Shown: positions 48,135 through 57,328, counted from the first letter of the stretch. The stretch is DNA of 58,721 bases from Lysinibacillus halotolerans (GCF_003711845.1 NZ_RHLQ01000010.1:1-58721), one strand, 5' to 3'. The notes: generated from the letters alone by a model not told the origin. Made by a program: numbers and translations.

Positions 48135-48163
48135 TTACAATTTGTACTGTTTCGAAGTATAAT
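48135..48163 (+). promoter_or_regulatory. pssA promoter, sigma-A type
   Basis: TTACAA (48135-48140) and TATAAT (48158-48163) are 17 bp apart, in the 113-bp gap between divergent psd and pssA. Confidence 0.72.
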
Positions 48164-48198
48164 ATAGAAATATAATTAGCGCAAAGGAGTGTTTCCCC

Positions 48199-48738
48199 AT
48201 GTTTCTTCTACATATGGTGGATTCCACGATTAAAAAAATTAAATCGCACGCTGCTAATCTAATTACTTTATGTAATTTGTCATTTGGTGGCGCTTCTATT
48301 ATGGCGACATTAAATGAATCATATAGTTATAGCGTATTATTTATATTTATAGCTGCTTTCCTCGACCGTTATGACGGTAAGGTAGCTCGGAAATTTAATC
48401 AAGAATCGGAACTTGGTAAACAATTAGACTCGATGGGTGACATTATTTCGTTCGGTGTCGCACCAGCCCTTTTAATGTATGAATGCATTTTAAATGACTT
48501 TGGTACATTAGGAATGATTATTACGATTTTCTATATTGCTTGCGGCGCGTTCCGTCTGGCACGATTTAACATAACTGAATCCAACTGTTATTTTGTAGGT
48601 TTACCAATTACGGCTGCAGGTACAATTCTTACAGTATCCTATTTCCTAATACCCGTAGTGAATCCGCCCTTTTACTTATTTGTCTACCCGATACTTTCCA
48701 TTTTGATGGTAAGTACCTTTTCATTAAAAAAATTATAA
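48199..48738 (+). CDS. pssA: CDP-diacylglycerol-serine O-phosphatidyltransferase
   Basis: PssA condenses CDP-diacylglycerol and serine to phosphatidylserine. The 179-residue membrane protein has the CDP-alcohol phosphotransferase motif, DRYDGKVAR, then G and two Asp in LGKQLDSMGDIISFG, with six membrane spans. AAAGGAG precedes ATG 48199. Together with psd it gives a complete PE pathway. Confidence 0.96.
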   Translation: MFLLHMVDSTIKKIKSHAANLITLCNLSFGGASIMATLNESYSYSVLFIFIAAFLDRYDGKVARKFNQESELGKQLDSMGDIISFGVAPALLMYECILNDFGTLGMIITIFYIACGAFRLARFNITESNCYFVGLPITAAGTILTVSYFLIPVVNPPFYLFVYPILSILMVSTFSLKKL

Positions 48739-48803
48739 TGAAACACGATGCATCAAATCTAAATGATTGCATCGTTTTTTTATGTTTATATCCCATATAC
48801 CTT

Positions 48804-48832
48804 TCATTTTCTCGAAAAGTTTATCATATAAT
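48804..48832 (+). promoter_or_regulatory. Sigma-E-type promoter of sigK
   Basis: TCATTTT (48804-48810) and CATATAAT (48825-48832) are separated by 14 bp. They match six of seven and seven of eight consensus positions of sigma-E. sigK is sigma-E dependent in B. subtilis, so placement and type agree. Confidence 0.75.
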
Positions 48833-48860
48833 GTCGAAAAAGGCAGAAAGGATGACGTGA

Positions 48861-49604
48861 TTGAGTGGAATTTTTGCATCACTAATGCAGCTTTGGCTAG
48901 ACATTCCGTCATTTCTTGGGTATTTAAAGGGGCAGGCTTTTCACCGACCTTTTACGAAAGAAGAAGAAGCCAAATGTATCGAACGCTTCATGGCAGGTGA
49001 TGAACAAGCACGTCTCGATTTAATTGAAAGAAATATGAGACTTGTCGCTCATGTCGTCAAGAAATTCCATCCGCAGCACGAACAACTAGACGATTATATA
49101 TCCATTGGTACAATTGGTCTGATGAAAGCTGTGAGTAGTTATACGCCTGATAAAAAAACACGTCTAGCCACATATGCTGCCCGTTGTATTGAAAATGAAA
49201 TTTTAATGCATTTAAGAGCACAAAAAAAAGTTCAAAAAGATGTTTCCTTGTTTGAACCAATTGGCGTAGATAAAGAAGGACAATCATTACAAATTCGCGA
49301 CTTATTACAACTAGATGAACAACCCGCTATCGATAAAATTGAACAAAAAGAAAGTTTTGAACAACTCTATTCCTACCTAAATACCCTTGAACCTCGAGAA
49401 TTGGAAATTATCGTCTATCGTTATGGACTAAACAATAACGATCCATTAACTCAAAAAGAAATCGCAAAAAAATTAAAAATTTCCCGAAGTTATGTTTCGC
49501 GGATTGAAAAACGAGCCCTCGTTAAACTTTACCAACAATTTAAACATAATCAAGCGGAAAAGGAAAATCGAAAATCAGAAAATGATGCCACCCATTTAAA
49601 CTGA
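48861..49604 (+). CDS. sigK: Sporulation sigma factor sigma-K, continuous gene
   Basis: Sigma-K is the late mother-cell sigma factor for coat and mother-cell lysis genes. It has 247 residues. A short hydrophobic pro-sequence (SGIFASLMQLWLDIPSFLGY) is followed by region 2 (NMRLVAHVVKKF, DYISIGTIGLMKAV, ATYAARCIENEILMHLR) and region 4 (KKLKISRSYVSRIEKRALVK). The start is TTG 48861 after AAAGGATG, matching the family N terminus. The gene is unbroken; there is no skin-type element dividing it as in B. subtilis. The pro-sequence implies SpoIVFB-type processing. It is monocistronic. Confidence 0.96.
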   Translation: MSGIFASLMQLWLDIPSFLGYLKGQAFHRPFTKEEEAKCIERFMAGDEQARLDLIERNMRLVAHVVKKFHPQHEQLDDYISIGTIGLMKAVSSYTPDKKTRLATYAARCIENEILMHLRAQKKVQKDVSLFEPIGVDKEGQSLQIRDLLQLDEQPAIDKIEQKESFEQLYSYLNTLEPRELEIIVYRYGLNNNDPLTQKEIAKKLKISRSYVSRIEKRALVKLYQQFKHNQAEKENRKSENDATHLN

Positions 49605-49645
49605 ATCTCCCAATGAACAACTGATAAAATCTCACCATAAAAAAA

Positions 49646-49679
49646 GCTCATTAATGGTTGTTATTTAACCTTAATGAGC
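49646..49679. terminator. sigK terminator, bidirectional
   Basis: GCTCATTAATGGTT and AACCTTAATGAGC flank TTATTT-type loop sequence. CTTTTC follows on the plus strand, and the A-run before it makes it a terminator for the small minus-strand gene as well. Confidence 0.82.
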
Positions 49680-49686
49680 CTTTTCA

Positions 49687-49779
49687 TTAATGATGTACGT
49701 GTGAATCATTCGCACCAAAATAAATTAAAATACCTAAAATTGCAGTGATAACTACAGAACCACCCATAAGATATAACAT
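49687..49779 (-). CDS. 30-residue single-span membrane peptide
   Basis: A short frame, MLYLMGGSVVITAILGILIY then FGANDSHVHH, starts at ATG 49779 behind GGGAGG with a seven-base gap. It has one membrane helix and a His-rich tail (HVHH). A terminator lies immediately downstream. The excellent ribosome binding site and the helix argue that it is translated. I know no family for it. It lies between convergent sigK and co-directional mtnN. Confidence 0.6.
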   Translation of the reverse strand: MLYLMGGSVVITAILGILIYFGANDSHVHH

Positions 49780-49859
49780 TGGTTAACCTCCCATTACATT
49801 CATATTTCTATATTACTTTGTCTATTTCTGAAGCGTCAAGACGTTTATTTAACAAACCA

Positions 49860-50552
49860 TTACAACTTATCAATCGTTTTTAAGACAATTTCCGTAGAAT
49901 GTTTTGCTGCAACAGGTAAAAATTCATCAAAACTAATATTCGATTCCTTCCCTGCTATATCAGATAATGCTCTAATGACAACAAACGGTGTATCAAATTG
50001 ATAACAAACTTGCGCAACGGCAGCAGCTTCCATTTCTACAGCTTTCATTTGTGGAAAGTACGTTCTTACCTTTTCAACACGCTCAGGGTCGTTCATAAAG
50101 GAATCACCCGAACAAATAAGTCCTACCGCATATTGATGTTCTCCAATCTCTGTAACAGCCTCTTCAGCCAGTTTCATTAACCGTTCATCGGATTTAAAAG
50201 CTGCAGGTAATTGGGGTACTTGACCCATTTCATAATTAAAAATCGTTACATCCACATCGTGATGGCGTACTTCATCTGAAATGACAATAGCTCCAACTTC
50301 TAATGATGGATCATATCCACCAGCAGATCCAGTGTTAATGACCACATCCGGTTTAAACTCATATAGTAACGCAGTAGTCGACATCGCTGCATTTACTTTT
50401 CCTATTCCACTTTTTAATAAAACCACTTCTTTATCATTATATGTACCTGTTGTATATTCGCTGTTCGCAATCGTTGTCGTTTCTGTATTTGCAAGTGCAT
50501 TTCTTAATAATTCTACTTCTTCTTCCATTGCACCAATGACGGCAATTTTCAT
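49860..50552 (-). CDS. mtnN: 5'-methylthioadenosine/S-adenosylhomocysteine nucleosidase
   Basis: MtnN (Pfs) cleaves MTA and SAH in methionine salvage and autoinducer-2 precursor formation. It has 230 residues starting [16 protein letters not shown]. Active-site residues are in [28 protein letters not shown] and [16 protein letters not shown] precedes the ATG. It stands close to yrrS-greA-udk, the usual order. Confidence 0.97.
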   Translation of the reverse strand: MKIAVIGAMEEEVELLRNALANTETTTIANSEYTTGTYNDKEVVLLKSGIGKVNAAMSTTALLYEFKPDVVINTGSAGGYDPSLEVGAIVISDEVRHHDVDVTIFNYEMGQVPQLPAAFKSDERLMKLAEEAVTEIGEHQYAVGLICSGDSFMNDPERVEKVRTYFPQMKAVEMEAAAVAQVCYQFDTPFVVIRALSDIAGKESNISFDEFLPVAAKHSTEIVLKTIDKL

Positions 50553-50621
50553 TCCGATATCCCTCCAATAATTGACACTTATACTAAGATAAAGAATAAG
50601 TGGCCATACGTCAACGAAAAA

Positions 50622-51338
50622 CTAATAGGTACCTTCTAATTTTTTCAGTTTCTCAACCTTCACAGGCTTCCAACCTTCATTTTGAACCCATTCAATATAA
50701 ACTCGATATTTTTCTGTTTTATCATTGTTTGAAACGACGGCAACTGAACTATCGGCACTACCATTATTTTTTACTGACCAATAAATGATATTATTTTCAT
50801 CTAATTGTACAGCATTTCGAATCGTTTTTAATTTTTCCTCGTAATCAATATGCCCTTCTTCATAGGCCGATACATGTTCGCCGCTTTGCTTTGTTGGCGT
50901 AACATCCCAGCTTGGATTCGTAATAACTTGTTCTACTATTGGATCGTTCGAACTTTGTACGATCAATTTGGCTTCACTTGTCTCTTTATCGTCTTCTGCT
51001 TTTCCAGAGTCAGATTCCGTACTATCTTGATTATCCTCCGATTGGGAAGAATCCCCTTCCAGAGCCTCTCCATCATCGTCCTTATCAGAAGAGTTGTTAT
51101 CTGTTTGATTAGTATCTTCATTCTCTTTCATATTATCGCTACTATTATTTTTATTTTCTTGAGCTACCTCAGTTTTTTCTTCTTTTTCAGAATCATCATT
51201 TAGAACAATCACTAAGTTTAAAATAATGAGTATTGAAACAACAGCAATTAATATATTTAAGAGGCGATCCATTTTGCTCTTTGTCTTTTTACGCCGCTTA
51301 TTTGAGCGTGTTAAAGATTCCTGTCCTTTTTTAGACAT
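50622..51338 (-). CDS. yrrS: YrrS family protein (DUF1510)
   Basis: The 238-residue protein has a basic cytoplasmic N terminus, one membrane span (about 26-46), a long acidic Ser/Asp/Glu linker and a C-terminal DUF1510 domain outside the cell (SWDVTPTKQSGEHVSAYEEG). In B. subtilis yrrS is co-transcribed with the sporulation penicillin-binding protein gene pbpI, which is absent here. The function is unknown. AAAGGAGG precedes ATG 51338. Confidence 0.9.
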   Translation of the reverse strand: MSKKGQESLTRSNKRRKKTKSKMDRLLNILIAVVSILIILNLVIVLNDDSEKEEKTEVAQENKNNSSDNMKENEDTNQTDNNSSDKDDDGEALEGDSSQSEDNQDSTESDSGKAEDDKETSEAKLIVQSSNDPIVEQVITNPSWDVTPTKQSGEHVSAYEEGHIDYEEKLKTIRNAVQLDENNIIYWSVKNNGSADSSVAVVSNNDKTEKYRVYIEWVQNEGWKPVKVEKLKKLEGTY

Positions 51339-51450
51339 ACGATTGAATCCTCCTTTACACCATTACTTTTATTGTATCAATATTCCATTTGAAAACCATT
51401 AAATACCCCATTATTTAATATTCTTGTTAGAAATTTAAACGAAATGAAAA

Positions 51451-51479
51451 AGTCGACAAATCAGTAAAATTCGTCGACT
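51451..51479 (-). terminator. greA terminator
   Basis: GAGTCGACGAAT and ATTTGTCGACTTTTTC pair around a seven-base loop with a T-rich tail on the minus strand, 60 bp after greA. Confidence 0.82.
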
Positions 51480-51540
51480 CTTCTATGTTTTCCAAATTCG
51501 AATGGCTATGTATATTAAGCCAGTTGAAAGGATGGTAGAA

Positions 51541-52026
51541 CTATTTTGCTGTTTTAATGGAAACGATGCGTACTTCCATGTCTCCACCAGGTGTAGTTAA
51601 TTTTACGATATCATCTACCTTATGGCCAAGTAATGCTCTCGCAATCGGTGAATCGTTTGAAATACGTCCTTCAAATGGATCTGCCTCAGCTGAACCAACG
51701 ATTGTATATTCTTCTTCATCGCCATCAGGAAGTTCAACAAACGTAATTGTTTTCCCTAAAGTTACGATATCACTTTCGCCCTCAGATTCCTCTATAATTA
51801 ATGCATTTCGTAGCATTGATTCAATTGCTGAAATACGTCCTTCTACAAAACCTTGTTCTTCTTTTGCTGAATCATATTCAGAGTTCTCTGATAAATCTCC
51901 AAAGCTTCGAGCAATTTTAATGCGCTCTACTACTTCTTTACGTTTAACTGTTATTAAATATTCTAATTCTTCTTCTAATTTTTGTTTTCCTGCTAATGTC
52001 ATTGGATATTGTTTTTCATTTGACAA
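51541..52026 (-). CDS. greA: Transcription elongation factor GreA
   Basis: GreA rescues backtracked RNA polymerase by stimulating transcript cleavage. It has 161 residues. The N-terminal coiled coil holds the acidic tip in [20 protein letters not shown], and the C-terminal domain contains [14 protein letters not shown]. Start TTG 52026 follows AAGGAGTG. It lies downstream of udk with a 241-bp gap. Confidence 0.97.
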   Translation of the reverse strand: MSNEKQYPMTLAGKQKLEEELEYLITVKRKEVVERIKIARSFGDLSENSEYDSAKEEQGFVEGRISAIESMLRNALIIEESEGESDIVTLGKTITFVELPDGDEEEYTIVGSAEADPFEGRISNDSPIARALLGHKVDDIVKLTTPGGDMEVRIVSIKTAK

Positions 52027-52267
52027 GACATTTCACTCCTTAAATACTAACAATATTTTACTTGAAACAATACTATACACCTTATACATGAAAATGCAAT
52101 CGTTTTCTTTTTTAAAGTGTAATAATAAAACCCGGTTAGTAATTAAGCATATGAGAGAAAAGTAACCAATAGAAGTACTTTTATCCACTTAACTAATAAC
52201 CGAATTTATTAGTAATATTATATATTTTTCTTCAAGTTCTATAAAATTCCAATACTAACTCATCATA

Positions 52268-52906
52268 TTACACAATCGACATAGTTTCAAGAATTGTTTT
52301 AATTTTTGTTACCATTAAGTCGATGGCTACTTCATTTTCTCCACCTTCTGGAATAATAACATCAGCATAGCGCTTAGTCGGTTCGATGAATAAATTATGC
52401 ATTGGACGAACTGCCGTTAAATATTGATCGATTACTGAATCAATTGTTCTTCCTCGTTCTTTAATATCTCGCTCAATACGTCGAATTATACGTAAATCTG
52501 AATCAGTATCAACAAACAATTTAATATCCATTAAATCACGTAGACGTTTATCTTCCAGAACTAAAATACCTTCAAGGATAATAACGTCCTTCGGATCTAC
52601 ATGAATTACTTCCTCTGCACGAGTATGATTCACATAATCATATACTGGTTTATCAATTGCTTTTCTTTGTAATAAACGATTTAAATGCTCTAGCAGTAGA
52701 TCATTATCGAATGCTAGTGGATGATCATAATTCGTTTTCAAACGTTCTTCAAAAGTTAAATGGCTTTGGTTTTTATAGTAATAATCTTGCTCTATAACTA
52801 CAACAGAGTGTTCTCTGAATACATCATAAATGGCATGTGTCACACTAGTTTTCCCTGAACATGAACCACCCGCAATCCCTATTACTAAAGGGCGCTTTTT
52901 GGACAT
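52268..52906 (-). CDS. udk: Uridine kinase
   Basis: Udk phosphorylates uridine and cytidine in salvage. It has 212 residues with the P-loop [17 protein letters not shown], then YDHPLAFD and [16 protein letters not shown] precedes ATG 52906. It is directly adjacent to trhP2 (zero-base gap) and probably in one operon with it. The gap before greA (52027-52267) is AT-rich with an ACTAATAA/TTATTAGT hairpin near 52195 and no gene. Confidence 0.97.
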   Translation of the reverse strand: MSKKRPLVIGIAGGSCSGKTSVTHAIYDVFREHSVVVIEQDYYYKNQSHLTFEERLKTNYDHPLAFDNDLLLEHLNRLLQRKAIDKPVYDYVNHTRAEEVIHVDPKDVIILEGILVLEDKRLRDLMDIKLFVDTDSDLRIIRRIERDIKERGRTIDSVIDQYLTAVRPMHNLFIEPTKRYADVIIPEGGENEVAIDLMVTKIKTILETMSIV

Positions 52907-54184
52907 TTATTTATTCTCCTTTCGCATCATGTTGTATTGGAACAATGGGCGATCCACTTTGAATTTTACAATTTGTAACGGATGATTTGCTACTTCGATC
53001 TCATTACCCTTTTCATCCCAAATTTGTCCAACTTCCATTTTAAATGATTCAATATCAGGTCCGAAAAATTCAACCGTATCACCTTGCTTGAAGTAATTTC
53101 TTTGCTGTAAAGTGACGATTTGACTTTCTTGATCATAATCAAGGACAAGGCCTGCAAAGTCCCATTTTAATTTCGTCGCATGAGTGCCAAACATTTGTTG
53201 CTCAAAACTTGGTTCTCCTTCAAAGAAGCTTGATGCAGTGGCACGGTTAGCGCAACGATCCAACTCTTCTAACCACTCTTTTTTAATTTTAAAGTTTTCT
53301 GGATCCGCGCAATAGGCATCAATCACTTTACGATAAACAGAAATAACAGTGGCAATGTAGTGAATGGATTTCATACGTCCTTCCACTTTTAACGAATCAA
53401 TGCCAAGTTCAATCATATGGGGAATAGATTCAATTAATTTTAAATCTTTTGGACTCATTGCAAACGGCGCGTCTCCTTCGTTAAACAACGCTTTTTCTTC
53501 GCCATCTACTTCTTCATATAAGTCATAATCCCAACGGCATGACTGGCAGCATCCTCCACGATTTGAATCCCGAGCTGTCATATGGTTAGATAATACACAA
53601 CGGCCAGAATAGGCAATACACATCGCACCGTGAACAAAAGCTTCAATTTCAATATCCACTTCTTCTTTCATTTTGCTCATTTCTTCTGCGCCTACTTCAC
53701 GGGCTAACACAACGCGATGAAGCCCTTCTTGCTTCCAATACTTAACCGCTTTCCAATTGGAAAGGGATTGCTGTGTAGATAGATGAATTTCTAATTTAGG
53801 AGCTACACGACGACATGTTTCAATAATAAATGGGTCCGCTACAATAATTCCTCTAACTCCCGCATCTTCAATGTCCTGTAAATACTCTTCTAGACCAGCC
53901 ATATTTTCATTATGGGCAAAAATGTTCGTCGTTACATACACAACAGCGCCATAATTTTTTGCAAATTCTACACCTTCACGCATCTCTTCGATTGTAAAAT
54001 TGTTTGCGTTGGAACGTAAACCAAATTCTTGGCCACCAATAAAGACAGCATCAGCTCCGTAATGAACGGCTACTTTTAATTTTTCTAAGCTGCCTGCTGG
54101 TGCTAATAGTTCAGGTTTTTTTGTAATAACACGTTTACCATTAACCGTCTCACGAATTTTTTCGTTTTCTATTAATTGAAACAA
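52907..54184 (-). CDS. trhP2: tRNA hydroxylation protein TrhP2 (peptidase U32 family, YrrO)
   Basis: U32 proteins TrhP1/TrhP2 are required for 5-hydroxylation of U34 in tRNA in B. subtilis; they are not proteases. The 425-residue protein has the U32 signature region EAFVHGAMCIAYSGRC and cysteines C-x-C (CCQSC) that may bind a cluster. The C-terminal domain has the beta-barrel of U32 members. Start TTG 54184 is preceded by AAGGAG at 11 bases. It follows trhP1 and trmR, so the whole mo5U pathway is contiguous. Confidence 0.93.
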   Translation of the reverse strand: MFQLIENEKIRETVNGKRVITKKPELLAPAGSLEKLKVAVHYGADAVFIGGQEFGLRSNANNFTIEEMREGVEFAKNYGAVVYVTTNIFAHNENMAGLEEYLQDIEDAGVRGIIVADPFIIETCRRVAPKLEIHLSTQQSLSNWKAVKYWKQEGLHRVVLAREVGAEEMSKMKEEVDIEIEAFVHGAMCIAYSGRCVLSNHMTARDSNRGGCCQSCRWDYDLYEEVDGEEKALFNEGDAPFAMSPKDLKLIESIPHMIELGIDSLKVEGRMKSIHYIATVISVYRKVIDAYCADPENFKIKKEWLEELDRCANRATASSFFEGEPSFEQQMFGTHATKLKWDFAGLVLDYDQESQIVTLQQRNYFKQGDTVEFFGPDIESFKMEVGQIWDEKGNEIEVANHPLQIVKFKVDRPLFQYNMMRKENK

Positions 54185-54203
54185 GGCAAATGCCGCTCCT
54201 TCC

Positions 54204-55136
54204 TTAATACACTGTTTCTTTAAAGATAAATCCTGTATCTAATGGACGTAATTTTGGTTGAATGATTTCAATTCGCTCTAATAGCTTATTTTTCAAGTCA
54301 TCATAAGCATCTTCACCTTGATCGAAATAGGCATCAATTGCTTGGCGATAACAATTAGTTACAGTCACGATATATTCCTCTGTTTGGAGTACACCATCAA
54401 ATTTCAATGAATCAATTCCCGCTTCAAATAGCTCCGTTAATTCATCGATAAGACACATATCGTTAGGAGAGAAAATGTGTGTTCCATTTAAATCTTCGTA
54501 AATCGGATATTTATTTTTACGTTCTTTATCATGAAGGAACATATTTTTATTTTCTTTCCGATTTTCAACTTCCATTACTTCTCCGCGATATAAGAAATAG
54601 TTCCCTAATAGCGAACGTTTTGATTGGAACATACATGTCATTCCATGAACTTGTACTTCTATTTCTGGTTTTGCATGTTCTTTTATTTCTAACACTTCGT
54701 CTAAAGAAAGTTCACGGGCTAACACAGCACGTTTTGCCCCACGTTCTCCCCAATAGTTCGCTTGGAACCAGTTCGTCGCAATTGTTTCAGGATTCCAATG
54801 AAGTGGTATCGTAATCCCTAGCTCACGTACTGATACGACTACGGCAGGGTCACCAAATATTAATGCGTCTACACCTATTCTTTGCATCTCTTTTAAGTAT
54901 TCATCTAAAGCCTCTAGACGGTCATTGTGGAAAAGTGCATTTACTGCAACATACACTTTTTTACCAGCCTCATGAATTAGCTTTGTTGCTTCTTCTACTT
55001 GGCTAACGGAAAATTCACCTGCTAAACGCAGACCAAATTGTTGCTCGCCAATGACAAATGCATCTGCGCCTGCTAGAATTAACTCTTTAATATGTGGTAT
55101 CGATTTTGGCGTAACTAATAATTCAGGTTTTTTCAT
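54204..55136 (-). CDS. trhP1: tRNA hydroxylation protein TrhP1 (peptidase U32 family, YrrN)
   Basis: The 310-residue U32 paralogue partners TrhP2 in U34 hydroxylation. It shares the barrel with TrhP2 (ELLVTPKSIPHIKELILAGA; EVQVHGMTCMFQSKRSLLGN) but has a shorter C terminus and fewer cysteines. AGAGGTG precedes ATG 55136, six bases after the trmR stop. Paralogy to TrhP2 is visible along most of its length. Confidence 0.93.
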   Translation of the reverse strand: MKKPELLVTPKSIPHIKELILAGADAFVIGEQQFGLRLAGEFSVSQVEEATKLIHEAGKKVYVAVNALFHNDRLEALDEYLKEMQRIGVDALIFGDPAVVVSVRELGITIPLHWNPETIATNWFQANYWGERGAKRAVLARELSLDEVLEIKEHAKPEIEVQVHGMTCMFQSKRSLLGNYFLYRGEVMEVENRKENKNMFLHDKERKNKYPIYEDLNGTHIFSPNDMCLIDELTELFEAGIDSLKFDGVLQTEEYIVTVTNCYRQAIDAYFDQGEDAYDDLKNKLLERIEIIQPKLRPLDTGFIFKETVY

Positions 55137-55142
55137 TACTTG

Positions 55143-55775
55143 TCACCTCTTCAAACAAATTAATAAGCCATCACCAACAGGAAAAAATGTACTATCATAA
55201 TTAGGATTTTGCATAATCCAGTCAGTGAAATGTTTTAAATTACGAATCATCGTTCTTTTACGCCGGGGAACTTCTTTAATATCTAAATCCGACAGACCGT
55301 GCATGTATATATTGTCGATATACAAAATACCACCCGGCGGAACTAGTGGTGCGAATTTTTCAAAGAAACGAATATTTTGGCCTTTTGCGGCATCAATAAA
55401 AACAGCATCAAAAGTAGATTGAATTGTTTCAACATCCACTTCTAACGCATCGCCTTCGATTACCGTAATTCGATTTGATACTTCTGATCGTGCAATAAAT
55501 TCTTTTGCAAGATTGACTCGTTCGGAATCCCTTTCAATCGTCACAATACTACAATTCGGTAATGTTTCTGCCATCCTTAATGCAGAATAACCAATTGCAG
55601 TTCCTATCTCCAATATGCTAGATGGATTTTGGATTCGAAGGAGTTGGTTTAAGACATCAATGGCAGGCAGTTGCATAATCGGCACATGATGTTCCTTTGC
55701 AAAACTTTCCATCTCCATTAATAACGCATTGCGTGGTTGAATAAAGGATTCTATATAAGCATCAGAAAATTCCAT
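55143..55775 (-). CDS. trmR: tRNA 5-hydroxyuridine methyltransferase TrmR (YrrM)
   Basis: TrmR methylates ho5U34 to mo5U34 in tRNAs. The 210-residue O-methyltransferase has motif ILEIGTAIGYSALRMAETLP and the acidic active site in DAVFIDAAKGQN. AAGGGG precedes ATG 55775. It heads trmR-trhP1-trhP2-udk. A small CCAAA/TTTGG terminator with a T-run lies at 55820-55842, just upstream, so the unit probably has its own promoter in 55776-55819. Confidence 0.94.
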   Translation of the reverse strand: MEFSDAYIESFIQPRNALLMEMESFAKEHHVPIMQLPAIDVLNQLLRIQNPSSILEIGTAIGYSALRMAETLPNCSIVTIERDSERVNLAKEFIARSEVSNRITVIEGDALEVDVETIQSTFDAVFIDAAKGQNIRFFEKFAPLVPPGGILYIDNIYMHGLSDLDIKEVPRRKRTMIRNLKHFTDWIMQNPNYDSTFFPVGDGLLICLKR

Positions 55776-55819
55776 TATGTGAACCCCTTTTTTATAAGAA
55801 AAATAAAATCGTTAAAAAG

Positions 55820-55842
55820 AAAAAACCAAACATTATATTTGG
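55820..55842 (-). terminator. Small terminator upstream of trmR
   Basis: GCCAAA and TTTGG around TATAATG are followed by TTTTTTC on the minus strand. It separates mltG from trmR. Confidence 0.6.
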
Positions 55843-55965
55843 CTTAAAGACTTACTATACGATAAAACAAAAAATCAATCGTAAAAAAACGAAAGATTCG
55901 TTGTTACGTTGCAAATCTCTTTCTTCAATGAATACAAAAAATCACAACTTATAATATCACGAAAA

Positions 55966-56060
55966 CAGAAGGAAAGCGAATAATCTTTATTGTGGAGTAT
56001 AGAAAAAAGTTTCAACTCTATTTTTTCTATACTCTCCAAAAAAACGTTCGTTTCCTTCTG
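55966..56060. repeat. Nested inverted repeat downstream of mltG
   Basis: The outer arms, CAGAAGGAAAGCGAA (55966-55980) and TTCGTTTCCTTCTG (56047-56060), pair with one bulge. They enclose an inner hairpin, GGAGTATAGAAAAAA and TTTTTTCTATACTCTCC. In the gap 55776-56088 there is otherwise only the terminator at 55820. It may simply be the mltG terminator (TTTTC follows on the minus strand) or a miniature mobile element. Confidence 0.65.
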
Positions 56061-56088
56061 ATTATGTCATACTGTTATGGAATTACTA

Positions 56089-57210
56089 TTATTGTTGTAA
56101 ATATTGGTCTATATTTTTCAAATGTTCATCGTATGTTTTGGCAAAGTGATTGTTTCCTTCTTTATCCGCTAAGAAATATAAATAGTCAGTATCGGTCGGA
56201 CTAAGGGCAGATTCAATTGAAACTTTTCCTGCATTGGCAATCGGTCCAGGTGGTAACCCCGGATTTTTATACGTGTTATAAGGGTTGTCCACTTCTAAAT
56301 CTTCATATAAAACCCGTTCTTTATGGGAACCTAATGCATAAAGTACAGTTGGATCTGTTTGCAAAGGCATATCTGCATCTAAACGATTATAAAATACACT
56401 CGCAATAGTTGCTCGATCCGTCTGTGCTGTTGCTTCTTCTTCTAAAAGAGAGGCAAAGGTTAATAATTGATGTGGTGTCATTTCTTTTTCCTGTAGCAAT
56501 GCACTATACTCCACAACAATATCATTTGTTTGAGAAATCATCATTTTAATAATATCATCTAATGACGGATTTTCTTCATAGAAGGAATAAGTTGCAGGAT
56601 ATAAATATCCTTCAAGGGCAAAGCGAATGTTTTCATTAAAAACTTCTTCCGTAATTAAATCAGGGAATGTCCCCATCATGTTTTGAATAAATTCTTTATT
56701 TGTTACCTTTTCCATAAACTGTTCAGCCGTATAATTTGTATGTTTTTCAACAATTTTAGATATTTGCTCTAACGTCAAACCTTCTGGAATGGTAAGGGTA
56801 AATAAAGGTTCTCGATATACTTTCCCAGTCTTCAAGCTTTCGATAATTTCATCAAAAGTCATTGCTTGAGTCATGACATAGTTACCAGCCTGAAAATTCG
56901 TTGCATTTTTAAACTTTGTATAATATTTAAAAACTCGGGCATCTTTGATAACCTTCTTTTCTTCTAAAATACTAGAAATTATTGTTATCCCTGAACCCAT
57001 TGGAATTTCTACTTCAATCTCAGCAGTTGCCTCAGGATCAATTGGTTTCATAGCAGATTTCACATAGAAAAACCCACTAACACCTACTACCAATACAATT
57101 AACAAAATAGCAAGCGTCACAATCGTTACAATCCGTCTTACAACTCTTCCTTCTGATTTTCGTACGTTTAATTTCTCTATCATTTTCTGTTTTTTAGAAT
57201 CACTATCCAC
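56089..57210 (-). CDS. mltG: Endolytic murein transglycosylase MltG
   Basis: MltG (YceG-like) cleaves nascent glycan strands and is thought to release them from synthesis. It has 373 residues: a cytoplasmic basic N terminus, one membrane span (about 26-50), a LysM-like region (IPEGLTLEQISKIVEKH), the catalytic Glu region in ASLLEEEATAQTDRATIASV and the signature NPYNTYKNPGLPPGPIANAG. Start GTG 57210 follows GAGGGGG. It lies between yrzB-type genes and trmR, as in B. subtilis (yrrL). Confidence 0.96.
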   Translation of the reverse strand: MDSDSKKQKMIEKLNVRKSEGRVVRRIVTIVTLAILLIVLVVGVSGFFYVKSAMKPIDPEATAEIEVEIPMGSGITIISSILEEKKVIKDARVFKYYTKFKNATNFQAGNYVMTQAMTFDEIIESLKTGKVYREPLFTLTIPEGLTLEQISKIVEKHTNYTAEQFMEKVTNKEFIQNMMGTFPDLITEEVFNENIRFALEGYLYPATYSFYEENPSLDDIIKMMISQTNDIVVEYSALLQEKEMTPHQLLTFASLLEEEATAQTDRATIASVFYNRLDADMPLQTDPTVLYALGSHKERVLYEDLEVDNPYNTYKNPGLPPGPIANAGKVSIESALSPTDTDYLYFLADKEGNNHFAKTYDEHLKNIDQYLQQ

Positions 57211-57270
57211 TAGCGTACCCCCTCACATCTCCTAATATGATACAAGAAAATACAAATGGTGACAATAAAA

Positions 57271-57296
57271 CATGTCTCTTACGGGTTAGAGACATG
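57271..57296 (-). terminator. Terminator-like hairpin upstream of mltG
   Basis: The perfect arms CATGTCTC and GAGACATG flank ten bases and are followed by TTTTATTG on the minus strand. With the terminator at 57434-57461 it brackets about 140 bp that lack an ORF and hold the 57303 stem-loop. Confidence 0.7.
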
Positions 57297-57302
57297 GTTT
57301 AT

Positions 57303-57328
57303 CTGCGCCGAAAGCTTGCGACAGGCGT
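57303..57328 (-). repeat. Stem-loop related to the 63-bp array unit
   Basis: The minus-strand sequence CGCCTGTCGCAAGCTTTCGG, then CGCAG, matches the array unit CCCCTGTCGC..GCTTTCGGGGCAG in most positions. The closing GC arms differ in a compensated way (CGCC/GGCG instead of GCCCC/GGGGC). Confidence 0.6.

Noticed and set aside
48861-49604. Skin-like element interrupting sigK
   Set aside because: The reading frame is continuous through regions 2 and 4; no recombinase gene or split is present.
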